Below are positions 1 to 9,293 of a stretch of 64,000 nucleotides of DNA, piece after piece. The notes under the pieces were generated by a model that was given only the letters and a program-made list of their open reading frames with translations, searched no databases and had not been told where the DNA came from. How positions within the stretch are numbered: position 1 is the first letter of the stretch; every line of letters begins with the position of its first letter. The DNA is from Acuticoccus sediminis (GTDB taxonomy: Bacteria; Pseudomonadota; Alphaproteobacteria; Rhizobiales; Amorphaceae). The stretch spans positions 1-64,000 of the forward strand of contig NZ_QHHQ01000001.1 in assembly GCF_003258595.1 (NCBI RefSeq), read 5' to 3'. The position numbers were made by a program, and so were the translations under genes.

Positions 1-329
1 CACCTTGATGCCGCCGCTACCCGGCCCGGGGCCTCGTCTCCGCCCGGCCGGCTCCGGAAATCCGGCGCCGCGCCATGCGCGTCGGTCCCGAGCCTCGCCT
101 CCGGCGGCCACAGTCCCCGAAAACCGCCGCATGCCATGCCCGCTGCGAGGGCCCGGGGCCCCGCCGGCGCCCGCCGGCTGTTGCTGCAGCCTCGCGCCAT
201 GGTGTTGCAGCAAGGATGCGGCGGGCGGGCAACATGTGTCCACTTCGTGCGCGTGGTGCCGTGGATGGTGGCACAACCGTGACTTTCAATGCCGGCTGAG
301 CAAGAGTAACGTTATAAAACCATAAGGCG
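1..329. other. Gene-free leader upstream of the radical SAM gene
   Basis: I see no convincing coding region here; the open frames are rich in Pro/Arg/Ala and look like GC-driven noise. There is an 8-base inverted repeat, TTGCTGCA (181-188) and TGCAGCAA (206-213), separated by 17 bases. An AT-rich TATAAA at 313-318 lies close to the start codon at 330, but I could not find a matching -35 element, so the promoter of the following gene is not defined. Confidence 0.4.
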
Positions 330-2054
330 ATGCGCATGCACGATCAGAACTCTCCGAACCTCGGCTCAGGAACGTTCGTGCCGCGTGTCCGCTCGTCACC
401 GGTGGCAGTGTTCGACCGCCCCCTCAGAATTGCCCTCGTCTGTCCAAGATTCGAGCCGTCGTTCTACGGCGACGACTACTATGTACCGCTCGCCTCGAGC
501 AGGGCGCGGGCGACGATGGCGCCGGGGGTGCTCCCGCTGCTGGCCGCCCTGGTACCCGGCCGGCACGAGATCGTCCTCTTCGACGAGAATACGGACGCCC
601 TCGACTTCCAGGAGCTGAGAACCTTCGACGTCATCGGCATCACCGGGATGATCGTGCAGCGCATCCGACTGCGGGAGATCCTGGCGGAACTGCACGACTT
701 CGACGGCATCCTCGCCGTCGGCGGACCGTACGCGAGCATCGACGAGGACTTCTTCTCGCACCGCTGCGACGTGATCTTCGTCGGCGAGGCGGACGAGTCC
801 TGGCCGCGGTTCGTCGAGGACGTGGTGGCCGGCCGCCCCCTCCCCCGGCGCCTCGAGCAGTCGGCCAAGACGGACATGACGAAGCTGCCGCCCCCGCGGT
901 ACGACCTCGTCGACCACACGAAGTACCTTAGCGCGTCGGTACAGTTTTCGCGCGGGTGCCCGTTCCTGTGCGAGTTCTGCGACATCATCACGATCTACGG
1001 CCGCAAGCCGCGGGCGAAGGATCCCGCCGCGGTGATCGCCGAGCTCGACGTGCTCCGCAAGCGCGGCGTCGGCACGGTCTTCCTCGTCGACGACAACCTG
1101 ATCGGCAACAAGAAGCTCGCCAAGGGGCTGCTGGTCGAGCTGGTGGCCTGGCAGAAGGCGAACAACTATCCGCTGAAGCTCGCGACCGAGGTGTCCATCA
1201 ACCTCGCCGACGAGCCGGAGCTGCTCGAGCTCATGTACGAGGCGGGGATGAGCTCCATCTTCATCGGGATCGAGTCGCCCAGCGAGGCGGCGCTCGCCGA
1301 GACGAAGAAGGTGCAGAACATCCGTGGCGACAGCCTGGCGGACAAGCTCACCCGGATCCGCGAGGCGGGACTGCTCGTCACCGGCGGCATGATCGTCGGG
1401 TTCGACAGCGACGGGCCCGAGATCTTCGCACTGCAGGAGGAGTTCGTGCGGGAGGTGGCGCTGGCCCGCGTCGGAATCGCGACGCTGACGGTGCTACCGA
1501 CGACGCCGCTCTTCGACCGGATGAAGAAGGAGGGCCGGCTCAGGCTCGACAATCCCAACTGCAACTTCCAGCCGCTGCAGATGACGCCGGAGGAGCTGTC
1601 GGCGGGATGCGCCGCGCTGAATCAGCGCCTGTTCGAGCCCGAGGCGTACTTCGACCGCTACTTCTCGACCATCGCCAACTTCCCGGGGCTACGGCAGAAG
1701 CGAAAGGAGCTGGCGGCACGGCGGGGCAAGCCTCCCGCCGCCATGCGCGCGCTGGCCTACGTCGGCGCGATGCGCCAGCTCTGGCGCCTGACGAAGGCGG
1801 CGAAGTCCGCGGGCGAGCTCGGCAACGTCATGCCGCGCTACGCGAAGATCTTCCGTGGCCGGACGCGTTATGCCGGCGGGTCGGAGACGTCGTTCCCGAT
1901 CTTCGTCAATGCCTGCGCACAGCACTGGCACCTCTACTACCTCTACAAGTCCTTCCGCAGCCAGAAGCACACGATCACGAACACCTACGCCTACGGGTCG
2001 GACACGCCGGTGCCGCAGATCGTGGAGCGCGAGCCGGCCAAGCTGAGCGCCTAG
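330..2054 (+). CDS. B12-binding domain radical SAM protein
   Basis: 574 residues. An N-terminal cobalamin-binding-like Rossmann region (about residues 30-165) is followed by a radical SAM barrel whose cluster motif is CPFLCEFC with Cys210, Cys214 and Cys217 (CxxxCxxC). The C-terminal third (PLQMTPEEL, FEPEAYFDRY) resembles the DUF4070-type tail found in HpnP-like and related B12 radical SAM enzymes. Such enzymes commonly methylate unactivated carbon or rearrange lipid or natural-product skeletons using S-adenosylmethionine and cobalamin. The start is ATG at 330, preceded by a weak AAGG; a second in-frame ATG follows two codons later. It stands alone: the next gene is convergent. The substrate cannot be read from sequence; hopanoid methylation is possible but no other hopanoid gene is nearby. 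Confidence 0.85.
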   Translation: MRMHDQNSPNLGSGTFVPRVRSSPVAVFDRPLRIALVCPRFEPSFYGDDYYVPLASSRARATMAPGVLPLLAALVPGRHEIVLFDENTDALDFQELRTFDVIGITGMIVQRIRLREILAELHDFDGILAVGGPYASIDEDFFSHRCDVIFVGEADESWPRFVEDVVAGRPLPRRLEQSAKTDMTKLPPPRYDLVDHTKYLSASVQFSRGCPFLCEFCDIITIYGRKPRAKDPAAVIAELDVLRKRGVGTVFLVDDNLIGNKKLAKGLLVELVAWQKANNYPLKLATEVSINLADEPELLELMYEAGMSSIFIGIESPSEAALAETKKVQNIRGDSLADKLTRIREAGLLVTGGMIVGFDSDGPEIFALQEEFVREVALARVGIATLTVLPTTPLFDRMKKEGRLRLDNPNCNFQPLQMTPEELSAGCAALNQRLFEPEAYFDRYFSTIANFPGLRQKRKELAARRGKPPAAMRALAYVGAMRQLWRLTKAAKSAGELGNVMPRYAKIFRGRTRYAGGSETSFPIFVNACAQHWHLYYLYKSFRSQKHTITNTYAYGSDTPVPQIVEREPAKLSA

Positions 2055-2136
2055 CGCGCCAGGGAGCCGGTCCCGCCCGGGTTATCGCATCGGAAGGGTG
2101 CCGCATCCGCGTCGCGCAGAGGCTGTCGACGGCCAG

Positions 2137-2565
2137 TCAGGCGACGGTCCTGACGTTCAGCGTCACCGGGACGTTGCCGCGGATCGCCTTGGAGTAGGGG
2201 CACATCTGGTGCGCGGCCTCGACGAAGCCCTCCGCCGTCTCCTGCGGCAGGCCCTTGATGGTGACGTCGAGCGTGACGGTGAGGGTGAAGCCGACCGGCT
2301 CGACCGGGTCGAGGCCGACGGTCGCCGCGACCTCGATCATGTCGTTGTCGACCTTGATGTCCTTGCCTCGCATCAGGAACATCGTCGCGCTCTGGAAGCA
2401 GGCGGCGTAGCCGGCGGCGAAGAGCTGCTCGGGGTTCGTGGCACCGCCGAGGCCGCCCATCTCCTTCGGCATCGCGAGCTTCAGGTCGAGGATTCCGTCG
2501 TCGCTCCTCACCTCGCCGCGGCGTCCGCCGGACGCGGTGACGCGGGTGGAATAGGTCGTTGCCAT
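2137..2565 (-). CDS. ohr: Ohr/OsmC-family organic hydroperoxide reductase
   Basis: 142 residues, the usual Ohr length. Both redox cysteines are present: Cys56 in GYAACFQSA and Cys122 in QMCPYSKA, as expected for thiol-dependent peroxidases that reduce organic hydroperoxides with lipoylated partners in the cytoplasm. The ATG at 2565 is preceded by an AGAGAGG ribosome site. It lies 83 bases after the end of the FAD oxidoreductase gene on the same strand, so it may be read from the long upstream operon or from its own promoter in that gap. No OhrR-type MarR repressor is adjacent, which is the common partner elsewhere. Family assignment is firm; whether Ohr or the looser Ohr-like group is less so. 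Confidence 0.9.
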   Translation of the reverse strand: MATTYSTRVTASGGRRGEVRSDDGILDLKLAMPKEMGGLGGATNPEQLFAAGYAACFQSATMFLMRGKDIKVDNDMIEVAATVGLDPVEPVGFTLTVTLDVTIKGLPQETAEGFVEAAHQMCPYSKAIRGNVPVTLNVRTVA

Positions 2566-2648
2566 GTGTGGCCTCTCTGGAGTTGGGCCGGCCGGCACGG
2601 GCCGACCGGCGGAGACGGCGTTGACCCGCGTCTCCCGGAAGGGGTTGG

Positions 2649-4046
2649 TCAGGCACGGGCCTGGCGCGCGGCGGCGAGACCCGCGAGGCGCCCCAGCGCG
2701 ACCGCCGTGAGCAGCCCGTTGCCGGACAGGTAGCCCGCGGCCGAGCGGCCCGAGACGCCGCACGCCGCCCCGCCCGCAGCGTAGAGGTTGGGAAGGAGCG
2801 TGCCGTCGGCCCGGGTCACATGCGCGTCGCCGTCGACCACGAGGCCGCCCTGCGTATGGAACAGTGCCCCGGTGACGCGGACGGCCCGGAACGGTGCGGC
2901 GAGCGGCGCGACGCCGGCGAAGGCACGCCCGAACGTGTCGGCGCGCTCGCCGCGCTTGGCCGCGTCGACGGCAGCCGCCGTCCGCTCCAGGGCGTCGGGG
3001 GGGAGATGCGCGGCCTCGGCGAGCGCCGCGACGGTGTCGCCCTCGACCACCGCGCCGGCGGCGACGGCGTTGCGATAATCCTCGAACTGGCCGGCGATGT
3101 CGGCGATGCGGGCGTCGAAGATCGTCCACGCGACCCCGTCCTGCTGCTCGAGGACCCGCGCGGCCTGCTCGGAGTAGCCCGTCGCCTCGTTGGAGAAGCG
3201 CTCGCCGGACGCGTTCACCTGGAAGCCGCCTTCCATGACGGTCGCCCAGGTCAGAAGGATGCCCGCGGGGTGGGCGACGGACCCGTGCCCCTGATGGCCC
3301 GAGAGGTCGCGCACCGTGGCCCCCAGCGCCTCGCCCCACAGGAGCGCGTCGCCCTGGTTGCCGGGATGGCCGAAGTAGAGCGCGTCCGCCAGCTCGGGGA
3401 TGTGCCTCGCGACCAGCGCCCTGTTCCCGCCGTAGCCATTGCAGGCGAGGATCAGCGTCTCGCAGCCGATCTCCTCGGCCGTCCCGTCCGGCCGCCCGGC
3501 GACCACGCCGCGGACCCGGCCGTCGGGCGCCGCGACCAGGGTCGTCACGTGCGCGTCGCAGATCATGTCGATGCCAGCCGCCTCGGCCGCCTGGCGCAGC
3601 CGGTCGATCAGTTCCTCGCCGGAGCGGGAGGGCAGCCCGTGCATGCGGTAGGCCGAATGGCCCGGATAGCGGAAGTTGTCGACCACCGAGAACGGCAGCC
3701 CGTGCGCCTCGCCCAGCCACTCCAGCGCGGGACCGACGGCCCCGGTGACGGTCGCGATGAGCGCCGGGTCTGGCTCGTCGTGGGCCTTGGCCATGATGTC
3801 GGCGGCGAAGCCGGCGGGCGCGTCCTCGATCCCCGCCTCGCGCTGCCAGCGCGTGCCGGCGGCCGGGACCAGCCCGGCGGATAGCGCGGTGGAGCCGCGC
3901 GGCAGGCTGTCGCGCTCCAGCACCAGCACCTCGGCCCCCGCCTCGTGCGCCGAGAGCGCGGCCACGAGGCCCGCCGCTCCCGCGCCGATGACGAGCACCG
4001 GCACGGTCAGCGCGAAGTCGCGATCGGAGACCTCGACGGTGCTCAC
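2649..4046 (-). CDS. FAD-dependent oxidoreductase, fumarate reductase/ketosteroid dehydrogenase type
   Basis: 465 residues from a GTG at 4046. The N-terminus has the dinucleotide-binding fold VIGAGAAGL (Gly21, Gly23, Gly26) ending in an acidic residue after the second strand (VLVLERD), and the C-terminus has the second FAD contact LYAAGGAACGVSG. This layout is that of the FrdA/KstD superfamily, which moves hydride between FAD and an enone or a dicarboxylic acid. The GTG overlaps the stop of the preceding isochorismatase-fold gene in GTGA, so the two are translationally coupled. A role in reducing or desaturating an intermediate of the pathway encoded upstream is inferred. No signal peptide is seen, so the protein is probably cytoplasmic. 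Confidence 0.85.
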   Translation of the reverse strand: MSTVEVSDRDFALTVPVLVIGAGAAGLVAALSAHEAGAEVLVLERDSLPRGSTALSAGLVPAAGTRWQREAGIEDAPAGFAADIMAKAHDEPDPALIATVTGAVGPALEWLGEAHGLPFSVVDNFRYPGHSAYRMHGLPSRSGEELIDRLRQAAEAAGIDMICDAHVTTLVAAPDGRVRGVVAGRPDGTAEEIGCETLILACNGYGGNRALVARHIPELADALYFGHPGNQGDALLWGEALGATVRDLSGHQGHGSVAHPAGILLTWATVMEGGFQVNASGERFSNEATGYSEQAARVLEQQDGVAWTIFDARIADIAGQFEDYRNAVAAGAVVEGDTVAALAEAAHLPPDALERTAAAVDAAKRGERADTFGRAFAGVAPLAAPFRAVRVTGALFHTQGGLVVDGDAHVTRADGTLLPNLYAAGGAACGVSGRSAAGYLSGNGLLTAVALGRLAGLAAARQARA

Positions 4047-4657
4047 GCGGCGAGCACCTCGGCGGTCATCTCCGCGACCGTGGCGACGCGGCACACCGGG
4101 CGCAGCGCGTCGATCGCCGTGTCGTGCACGTGCTCGGAGAAGGCGGCGGTGCCGTCCGACAGCACCACCGGCTCGAGGTCGCGCACGTGGGCGTCGCGCA
4201 CCGTGGAGGCGACGCCGCCGTTGGTGACGATCCCGGCCACGATGAGCTTATGGATGTTGCACTTCTTCAGTACCCACTCCATCCGCGTCATGTAGAACGC
4301 CGAATAGGCGATCTTCTCGACCGTGAGGTCGGCGGGCTGGAGCGTGTCGACGAGCTGATGGCCCCAGGCGCCCGGTGCGAAGTCGCCCTTCTTCAGGAAG
4401 GGGCGGAGCTGCTTCAGGTGCGGGGAGATGATCGGCTCGCCCCCCTTGGCCGGGACCAGCGTGAACTGGGTGGAGATCACCCAGCCGCCCTTCTGGCGCA
4501 GCGCATCGGCGAGCGGCTTCACCCGCTCGGGCAGCGCGGCGATCGGGGCCGCCGTCTGGCCGGCGCGCCCGTAGGCGCCCTCCGGGTGGACGAAGTCGTT
4601 CTGCAGATCGACGATCAGGAGCGCCGTCTGCTCCACGGGGATGGTTGCGTCGCTCAT
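4043..4657 (-). CDS. Isochorismatase-fold hydrolase-like protein lacking catalytic Cys
   Basis: 204 residues. The family's first catalytic residue is seen in LLIVDLQNDF (Asp) and a Lys lies in the VEKIAYSAF segment. The third position is unusual: the loop normally written T-N-x-C-V reads GIVTNGGVASTVRDAH, so Gly replaces the nucleophilic Cys needed by amidases such as N-carbamoylsarcosine amidase or maleamate amidase. True isochorismatases (EntB, PhzD) also lack this Cys and cleave a vinyl ether, so the change argues against a thiol amidase mechanism rather than proving loss of function. ATG at 4657 overlaps the hyuA stop in ATGA. The hydantoinase context would suggest an N-carbamoyl hydrolase, which makes the missing Cys striking. 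Confidence 0.85.
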   Translation of the reverse strand: MSDATIPVEQTALLIVDLQNDFVHPEGAYGRAGQTAAPIAALPERVKPLADALRQKGGWVISTQFTLVPAKGGEPIISPHLKQLRPFLKKGDFAPGAWGHQLVDTLQPADLTVEKIAYSAFYMTRMEWVLKKCNIHKLIVAGIVTNGGVASTVRDAHVRDLEPVVLSDGTAAFSEHVHDTAIDALRPVCRVATVAEMTAEVLAA

Positions 4658-6711
4658 TTCCGCTCCACGATCACGTTGCCGAACCGGTCGACGCGGGCCT
4701 TCAGGTCCGGGTCGACGACGGTTGTGGCGTCGGGCTGTTCCAGGATGGCGGGGCCGTCGATCTCGGCCCCCACCGGCAGGTCGAGGCGGGCGTAGATCGC
4801 CGTCTCGTGCCAGGCGCCGGAGAACCACACGTCGCGCGTGCCTGTTCGGGCGGCGGCGATGGTGGTCGCGTTCTGCGGCGCCAGCGCGGCCATGTCGAAG
4901 CTCGGCCGAATGCCGATGGCGCTGGTGCGCAGGTTGACGATCTTCATCGGCACGCCCGGCAGCAGACGGCTGAACGAGCGCTGGTAGGCCGTCTCGAACG
5001 CCTCGCGGATCATCGCCTCGGAGACGCCGGTGGTGTCGCCCTTCAGCTCGGCCGGAACGGTGACGCTGATGGTGTGCGTCTGGCCGATGTAGTGCATGTC
5101 GAGCTCGAAGCGCGTCTCGATTCGCTCCACGGCGAGGCGGGCGTTCTCGACCACCTCGCGCGTGGCGCGCGCCTCGTGCGCCATCCGCCTGTCGAGCGAC
5201 TCGATGTCGATGCCCTCGAGGGCGACGTTCACCGTCTGCACCTGGTCGTGGCGGATGTCGGCGATGACGCAGCCGAGCGCCGACGTCACCCCGGGATAGC
5301 GCGGGACGAGCGCCGCCTTGAGGCCGACGTCCTTGATCAGCGCTCCGGCATGGAGCGCGCCGCCGCCGCCGAACGGCATCGCCGCGAAGCGTGCCGGGTC
5401 ATGGCCCCGCTCGATGGACATGAGGCGGATCGCACCCGCCATCTTGGAGTCGGCGATCCGCACGATCGCCTCCGCCGCCTCCATGACACCGAGACCCAGC
5501 GGCTCGCCCACCTGCCTGGCGATGGCCGCCTTCGCGGCCTCAACGTCGAGCCTGGCGAGCTTGCCGCCGATCGGCTTGTCGGCGTTGATGCGGCCAAGGA
5601 CGACGTTGGCGTCGGTCAGCGTCGGCCGGTCGTTGCCGCCGCCGTAGCACACCGGGCCCGGGACCGAGCCCGCGCTCTCCGGCCCGACCTCCAGCAGTCC
5701 GCCACGGTCGACGTGCGCGATGGAGCCGCCGCCCGCGCCGATGGTGGTGATCTCGATCATCGGGGTGCGGATGACGAGACCGAAGTCGATGGTCGTCTGT
5801 GCGGAGAGCGCCGTCTTGCCGTCCACCACCAGCGAGACGTCGAAGGACGTGCCGCCGAGGTCGCCGGTGATGACGTTCGGGAAGCCGGCCTCCGTCGCGA
5901 TGGCCGCCGCCGCGATGACGCCCGCCGCCGGCCCCGACAGCGCGGTGCGCGAGGGGAGCTGCCGCGCCATCTCGGTCGACATGACGCCGCCGTTTGACTG
6001 CACGATATGGAACCGGCCGGCGAAGTCGTTCTCGGCGAGCGCGCCTTCGAGGCGGCCGAGATACGAGCCGACCACCGGTTGCAGGTAGGCGTTGAGCACC
6101 GTCGTGGACGTACGCTCGAACTCGCGGATCTCGGGAAGGATCTGCGACGACGCGGCGACGCAGTCGTTCGGCCAAACCCTGCGGGCGGCCGCCAGCGCGG
6201 CCTCCTCGTTGGCGGGATTGGCGTAGGCGTTGACGAAGACGATGGCGAGCGCCTCCGCCCCCTTCGCGATCAGCGCCTTCGCCGCTTCCTCGACCTCGGC
6301 GGGGTCGAGCGCGACGCGCACCGTCCCGTCGGCGAGGGTGCGCTCGGCCACCTCGAGGCGCATGTCGCGGTCGACCACCGGCACGAAGTCGCCCCAGAGG
6401 CCCCACGTCTTGCGGCGGTCGCGCCGGCGCATCTCGAGGACGTCGCGGAAGCCGGCGGTCGTGATGAGGCCGGTCCTCGCCCCCTTGCGCTCCAGCAGCG
6501 CGTTGGTGCCGACCGTGGTGCCGTGGACGATGGAGGAGAGGTCCGCCACCGCGCCGAAGCTCGACAGGCCGTCCATGAAGCCGACGGCCTCGTTGCCGCG
6601 GTTCGATGGCACCTTGTTGGTGCGGAACGCGCGCGCGTCCTCGTCGTAGTAGAACAGGTCCGTAAACGTGCCGCCGACGTCGACGCCGACGATCTTACCC
6701 AGCGCGCTCAC
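4654..6711 (-). CDS. hyuA: Hydantoinase/oxoprolinase family protein, subunit A
   Basis: 685 residues, the normal size for HyuA-type subunits. The N-terminal ATP-binding signature GVDVGGTFTD is at residues 9-18, the hydantoinase core follows, and the second phosphate motif GDLGGTSFDV and a late FGGGGALHAG are intact. HyuA works with HyuB as an ATP-dependent enzyme that opens cyclic amides or imides (5-oxoproline, N-methylhydantoin, caprolactam) or carboxylates ketones (acetone, acetophenone). It starts at ATG 6711, which overlaps the hyuB stop in ATGA. The pair sits in an operon with its own ABC importer. No third (gamma) subunit typical of acetone carboxylase is present, which favours ring opening. 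The exact substrate is not predictable. Confidence 0.93.
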   Translation of the reverse strand: MSALGKIVGVDVGGTFTDLFYYDEDARAFRTNKVPSNRGNEAVGFMDGLSSFGAVADLSSIVHGTTVGTNALLERKGARTGLITTAGFRDVLEMRRRDRRKTWGLWGDFVPVVDRDMRLEVAERTLADGTVRVALDPAEVEEAAKALIAKGAEALAIVFVNAYANPANEEAALAAARRVWPNDCVAASSQILPEIREFERTSTTVLNAYLQPVVGSYLGRLEGALAENDFAGRFHIVQSNGGVMSTEMARQLPSRTALSGPAAGVIAAAAIATEAGFPNVITGDLGGTSFDVSLVVDGKTALSAQTTIDFGLVIRTPMIEITTIGAGGGSIAHVDRGGLLEVGPESAGSVPGPVCYGGGNDRPTLTDANVVLGRINADKPIGGKLARLDVEAAKAAIARQVGEPLGLGVMEAAEAIVRIADSKMAGAIRLMSIERGHDPARFAAMPFGGGGALHAGALIKDVGLKAALVPRYPGVTSALGCVIADIRHDQVQTVNVALEGIDIESLDRRMAHEARATREVVENARLAVERIETRFELDMHYIGQTHTISVTVPAELKGDTTGVSEAMIREAFETAYQRSFSRLLPGVPMKIVNLRTSAIGIRPSFDMAALAPQNATTIAAARTGTRDVWFSGAWHETAIYARLDLPVGAEIDGPAILEQPDATTVVDPDLKARVDRFGNVIVERK

Positions 6712-8390
6712 TCGGCCGCCTCTTTCATTCCGTAGACATCACGCGCCACCTCGGCGCTGACGAAGCCGAGGCGCACGTCGCGCCGCACGGCCTCGGGGTC
6801 GCGCTTCGACGGGTCGCCCCAGCCGCCGCCGCCGGGCGACTCCAGCCGTACCCGCTGCCCGGCGCGGACGCGCACGCCGGTGATCTTGGACACCATCGGC
6901 GGCGACTTCTCGCCCTCGTCCGACTGCCAGGTGAAGCGGTTCGTCGCCGCCTCGCCGCCGCCGACGACGCCGAACGGGGCCGCCTTGCCGCGTTCGCCGA
7001 GCAGCGACACGTCCGCGTCCGTCAGCGGCTCGATCTCGTAGATCGCGCCGACGCCGCCGCGGTGCTCGCCCGCGCCCGCCGAGTCCGGCCGCAGCGCCCA
7101 CTGGGTGAACATCACCGGATAGGCGGCTTCCAGGATCTCGATGGGCGGGATCGTCGCCGTGGAGATGGGGTTGTTGGCGTGGTTGAGGCCGTCCGTCTCC
7201 GGGTTGCCGCCGAGGCCGCCGCCGAAGAACGAGAACATCACCCAGCGCGAGCCGTCGCCACGGTAGCCCGCGATGGAGAGCGCGTTGATGGTGCCGAACG
7301 GGGCGGCCATGGCGCGCGACGGATCCGCCTGGGCGATGGCACCGAAGACGACGCCGATGAGGCGCAGGATTGTCTCGGTGTAGCCCGCCGTCGGCTTCGG
7401 CGCCTTGGCGCCGAGGAGGGAGCCGTCGGTGATCTCGAACGAGATCGGGCGAAGGCACCCGGCGTTGGCCGGAACGTCGGTGAAGACGTGCTTCAGCGCC
7501 ACGTAGCAGGCGGCGATCGTCGTCGCGCGCGAGATGTTGATCGGCCCCTGCGGCCCCGGCGAGGATCGCGAGAAGTCGAGCGTCATCGTGTCGCCGGCGA
7601 TCGTGAGGTCGAGCGCGACGGTCAGCATCTCGTCGACGATGCCGTCGTTATCGAGGACGTCCTCGAACGAGTAGCGCCCGTCCGGCAGCGCCTCGATGGC
7701 CGCGCGCATCAGCGCCTCGGCACGATCCGAGAAGGCCTCGAACGCGGTGGAGATCGTCGCGTCGCCGTACTCGTCGAGCAGCGCGACGAGGCGCTTCTCG
7801 CCGAGGTCGAGGGCGTTGAGCTGGCCGTTGAGGTCACCCCAGTTGGACATCGGCACGCGCGCCATCGCATCGATGATGTCGAGGATGTCCTGCTGCATCT
7901 CGCCGGCGCGGATGAGCTTCACCGGCGGGATGCGCGCGCCTTCCTGGAAGCTTTCGGTGGCCTTCGGGTTGTAGCCGCCGGGGACGTTGCCGCCGACGTC
8001 CAGCCAGTGGCCCACCGATGCCATCCAGCAGAAGAGCGTGCCGTCGCGGAAGATCGGCCGCACGAGGCGGAAGTCGTTGAGGTGCGTGCCACCGTCGTAC
8101 GGGTCGTTGAAGATGAAGGTGTCGCCCTCCTTCAGCCCGCCGTCCCTTGCCACCTTGTCGATGACCGCCTTCACCGCGAACGCCATCGCCCCGACGAAGA
8201 TCGGCAGGCCGTTGGCGCCCTGCACCAGCGTCTCTCCGGTCTCGGCGTGGTAGAGGCCGTGACAGGCGTCCTTCGCCTCGGCGATGGTCGGGTTGAAGGC
8301 CGAGCGGTAGAGCGTCGCGTCCATCTCGTCGACGATCTGCTCGAGCCGCCCCTTGAGGACGGCGAGGGTGACTGGATCGAGCGCGCTCAC
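6708..8390 (-). CDS. hyuB: Hydantoinase/oxoprolinase family protein, subunit B
   Basis: 560 residues. The opening MSALDPVTLAVL, the segment QGANGLPIFVG, the metal-site-like FNDPYDGGTHLNDF and the late ESPGGGGWGDP are hallmark HyuB sequences. It is the partner of the downstream hyuA and carries the hydrolytic or acceptor half of the ATP-dependent reaction. A GTG at 8390 overlaps the stop of the lyase gene in GTGA. Length and motif order show no truncation. The pairing order B-then-A along the mRNA is common in alphaproteobacterial operons. Substrate specificity is unknown. Confidence 0.93.
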   Translation of the reverse strand: MSALDPVTLAVLKGRLEQIVDEMDATLYRSAFNPTIAEAKDACHGLYHAETGETLVQGANGLPIFVGAMAFAVKAVIDKVARDGGLKEGDTFIFNDPYDGGTHLNDFRLVRPIFRDGTLFCWMASVGHWLDVGGNVPGGYNPKATESFQEGARIPPVKLIRAGEMQQDILDIIDAMARVPMSNWGDLNGQLNALDLGEKRLVALLDEYGDATISTAFEAFSDRAEALMRAAIEALPDGRYSFEDVLDNDGIVDEMLTVALDLTIAGDTMTLDFSRSSPGPQGPINISRATTIAACYVALKHVFTDVPANAGCLRPISFEITDGSLLGAKAPKPTAGYTETILRLIGVVFGAIAQADPSRAMAAPFGTINALSIAGYRGDGSRWVMFSFFGGGLGGNPETDGLNHANNPISTATIPPIEILEAAYPVMFTQWALRPDSAGAGEHRGGVGAIYEIEPLTDADVSLLGERGKAAPFGVVGGGEAATNRFTWQSDEGEKSPPMVSKITGVRVRAGQRVRLESPGGGGWGDPSKRDPEAVRRDVRLGFVSAEVARDVYGMKEAAE

Positions 8391-9268
8391 GCCACGTCCT
8401 CTTCGGTGTCGGGGGTCTCGTAGGCCCTGCCGCGCTCCAGCATCTCGGGCGTGCCGATCAGCGCGTTGAGGTTCGTGAAGTCGAACATCCTGTCGGCGAA
8501 CGGACGGTTGGAGCCGTTCGTGGCCAGCGAGCGGTAGTAGTCCTGCGCGTGGCGGGCGAGAGCGCGGACGATGCCGCCGGGGAAGATCACGATGGAGAAG
8601 CCCAGCGCGCCCAGCTCGTCGGCGGAGGAGATCGGCGTGTCGCCGCCCTCCACCATGTTGGCGAGAAGGGGCCTCATGCCGCCGAGCGCCGCGGTCACGG
8701 CCTTGAGCTGGTCCTCCGAACGCGGCGCCTCGACGAAGAGGATGTCCGCCCCCGCCTCGGCGTAGGCGCGCGCGCGGTCGATGGCGCGCTCGAAGCCTTC
8801 CACCGCCACGGCGTCGGTCCGCGCGACGATCAGCGTGTCCTCGCTGACGCGCGCGTCGACGGCGGCCTTCACCTTGCCGACCATCTCGCCGGCGGTGATC
8901 AGCGACTTGTCGCGCAGGTGCCCGCAGCGCTTGGGCATCGTCTGGTCTTCGAGCTGGATCGCGGTTGCGCCGGCGCGCTCGAACGTGCGCACCGTGCGCT
9001 CCACGTTGAGCGCGTTGCCGTAGCCGTTGTCGGCGTCGACGATGAACGGCGTCGGCACGCGGTCGCGCACCAGGGCGATGGTGTCGGCGACCTCGTTCAT
9101 GGACACGAGGCCGATGTCGGGCCGGCCGAGCCGCGTGTAGGCGATCGCCGCACCCGACAGATACAGGAGCTCGAAACCGGCATCCGTGGCGATCGAGGCC
9201 GTCAGGGCGTCGTAAACGCCGGGCGCCACGACCGGCCGCTTGTCTTGAAGTCGCTCCCTCAAGCGCAT
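8387..9268 (-). CDS. Isocitrate lyase/PEP mutase family C-C lyase
   Basis: 293 residues, the size of 2-methylisocitrate lyase, oxaloacetate decarboxylase and 2,3-dimethylmalate lyase. The metal-site strand VDADNGYGN (Asp78, Asp80) and the catalytic flexible loop KRCGH (residues 113-117) with its Cys are intact, so a retro-aldol C-C cleavage or decarboxylation of a 2-hydroxy-dicarboxylate is likely. AAGGA lies upstream of the ATG at 9268. It sits between the ABC importer and hyuB in the operon. A LeuC/LeuD-like hydro-lyase pair about 9.5 kb away in the same region makes a hydration-then-cleavage sequence plausible, as known for dimethylmaleate in nicotinate fermentation. The substrate is not known. 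Confidence 0.9.
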   Translation of the reverse strand: MRLRERLQDKRPVVAPGVYDALTASIATDAGFELLYLSGAAIAYTRLGRPDIGLVSMNEVADTIALVRDRVPTPFIVDADNGYGNALNVERTVRTFERAGATAIQLEDQTMPKRCGHLRDKSLITAGEMVGKVKAAVDARVSEDTLIVARTDAVAVEGFERAIDRARAYAEAGADILFVEAPRSEDQLKAVTAALGGMRPLLANMVEGGDTPISSADELGALGFSIVIFPGGIVRALARHAQDYYRSLATNGSNRPFADRMFDFTNLNALIGTPEMLERGRAYETPDTEEDVA

Positions 9269-9293
9269 TCTTGTAGTCCTTGGTTTGAAGCCC

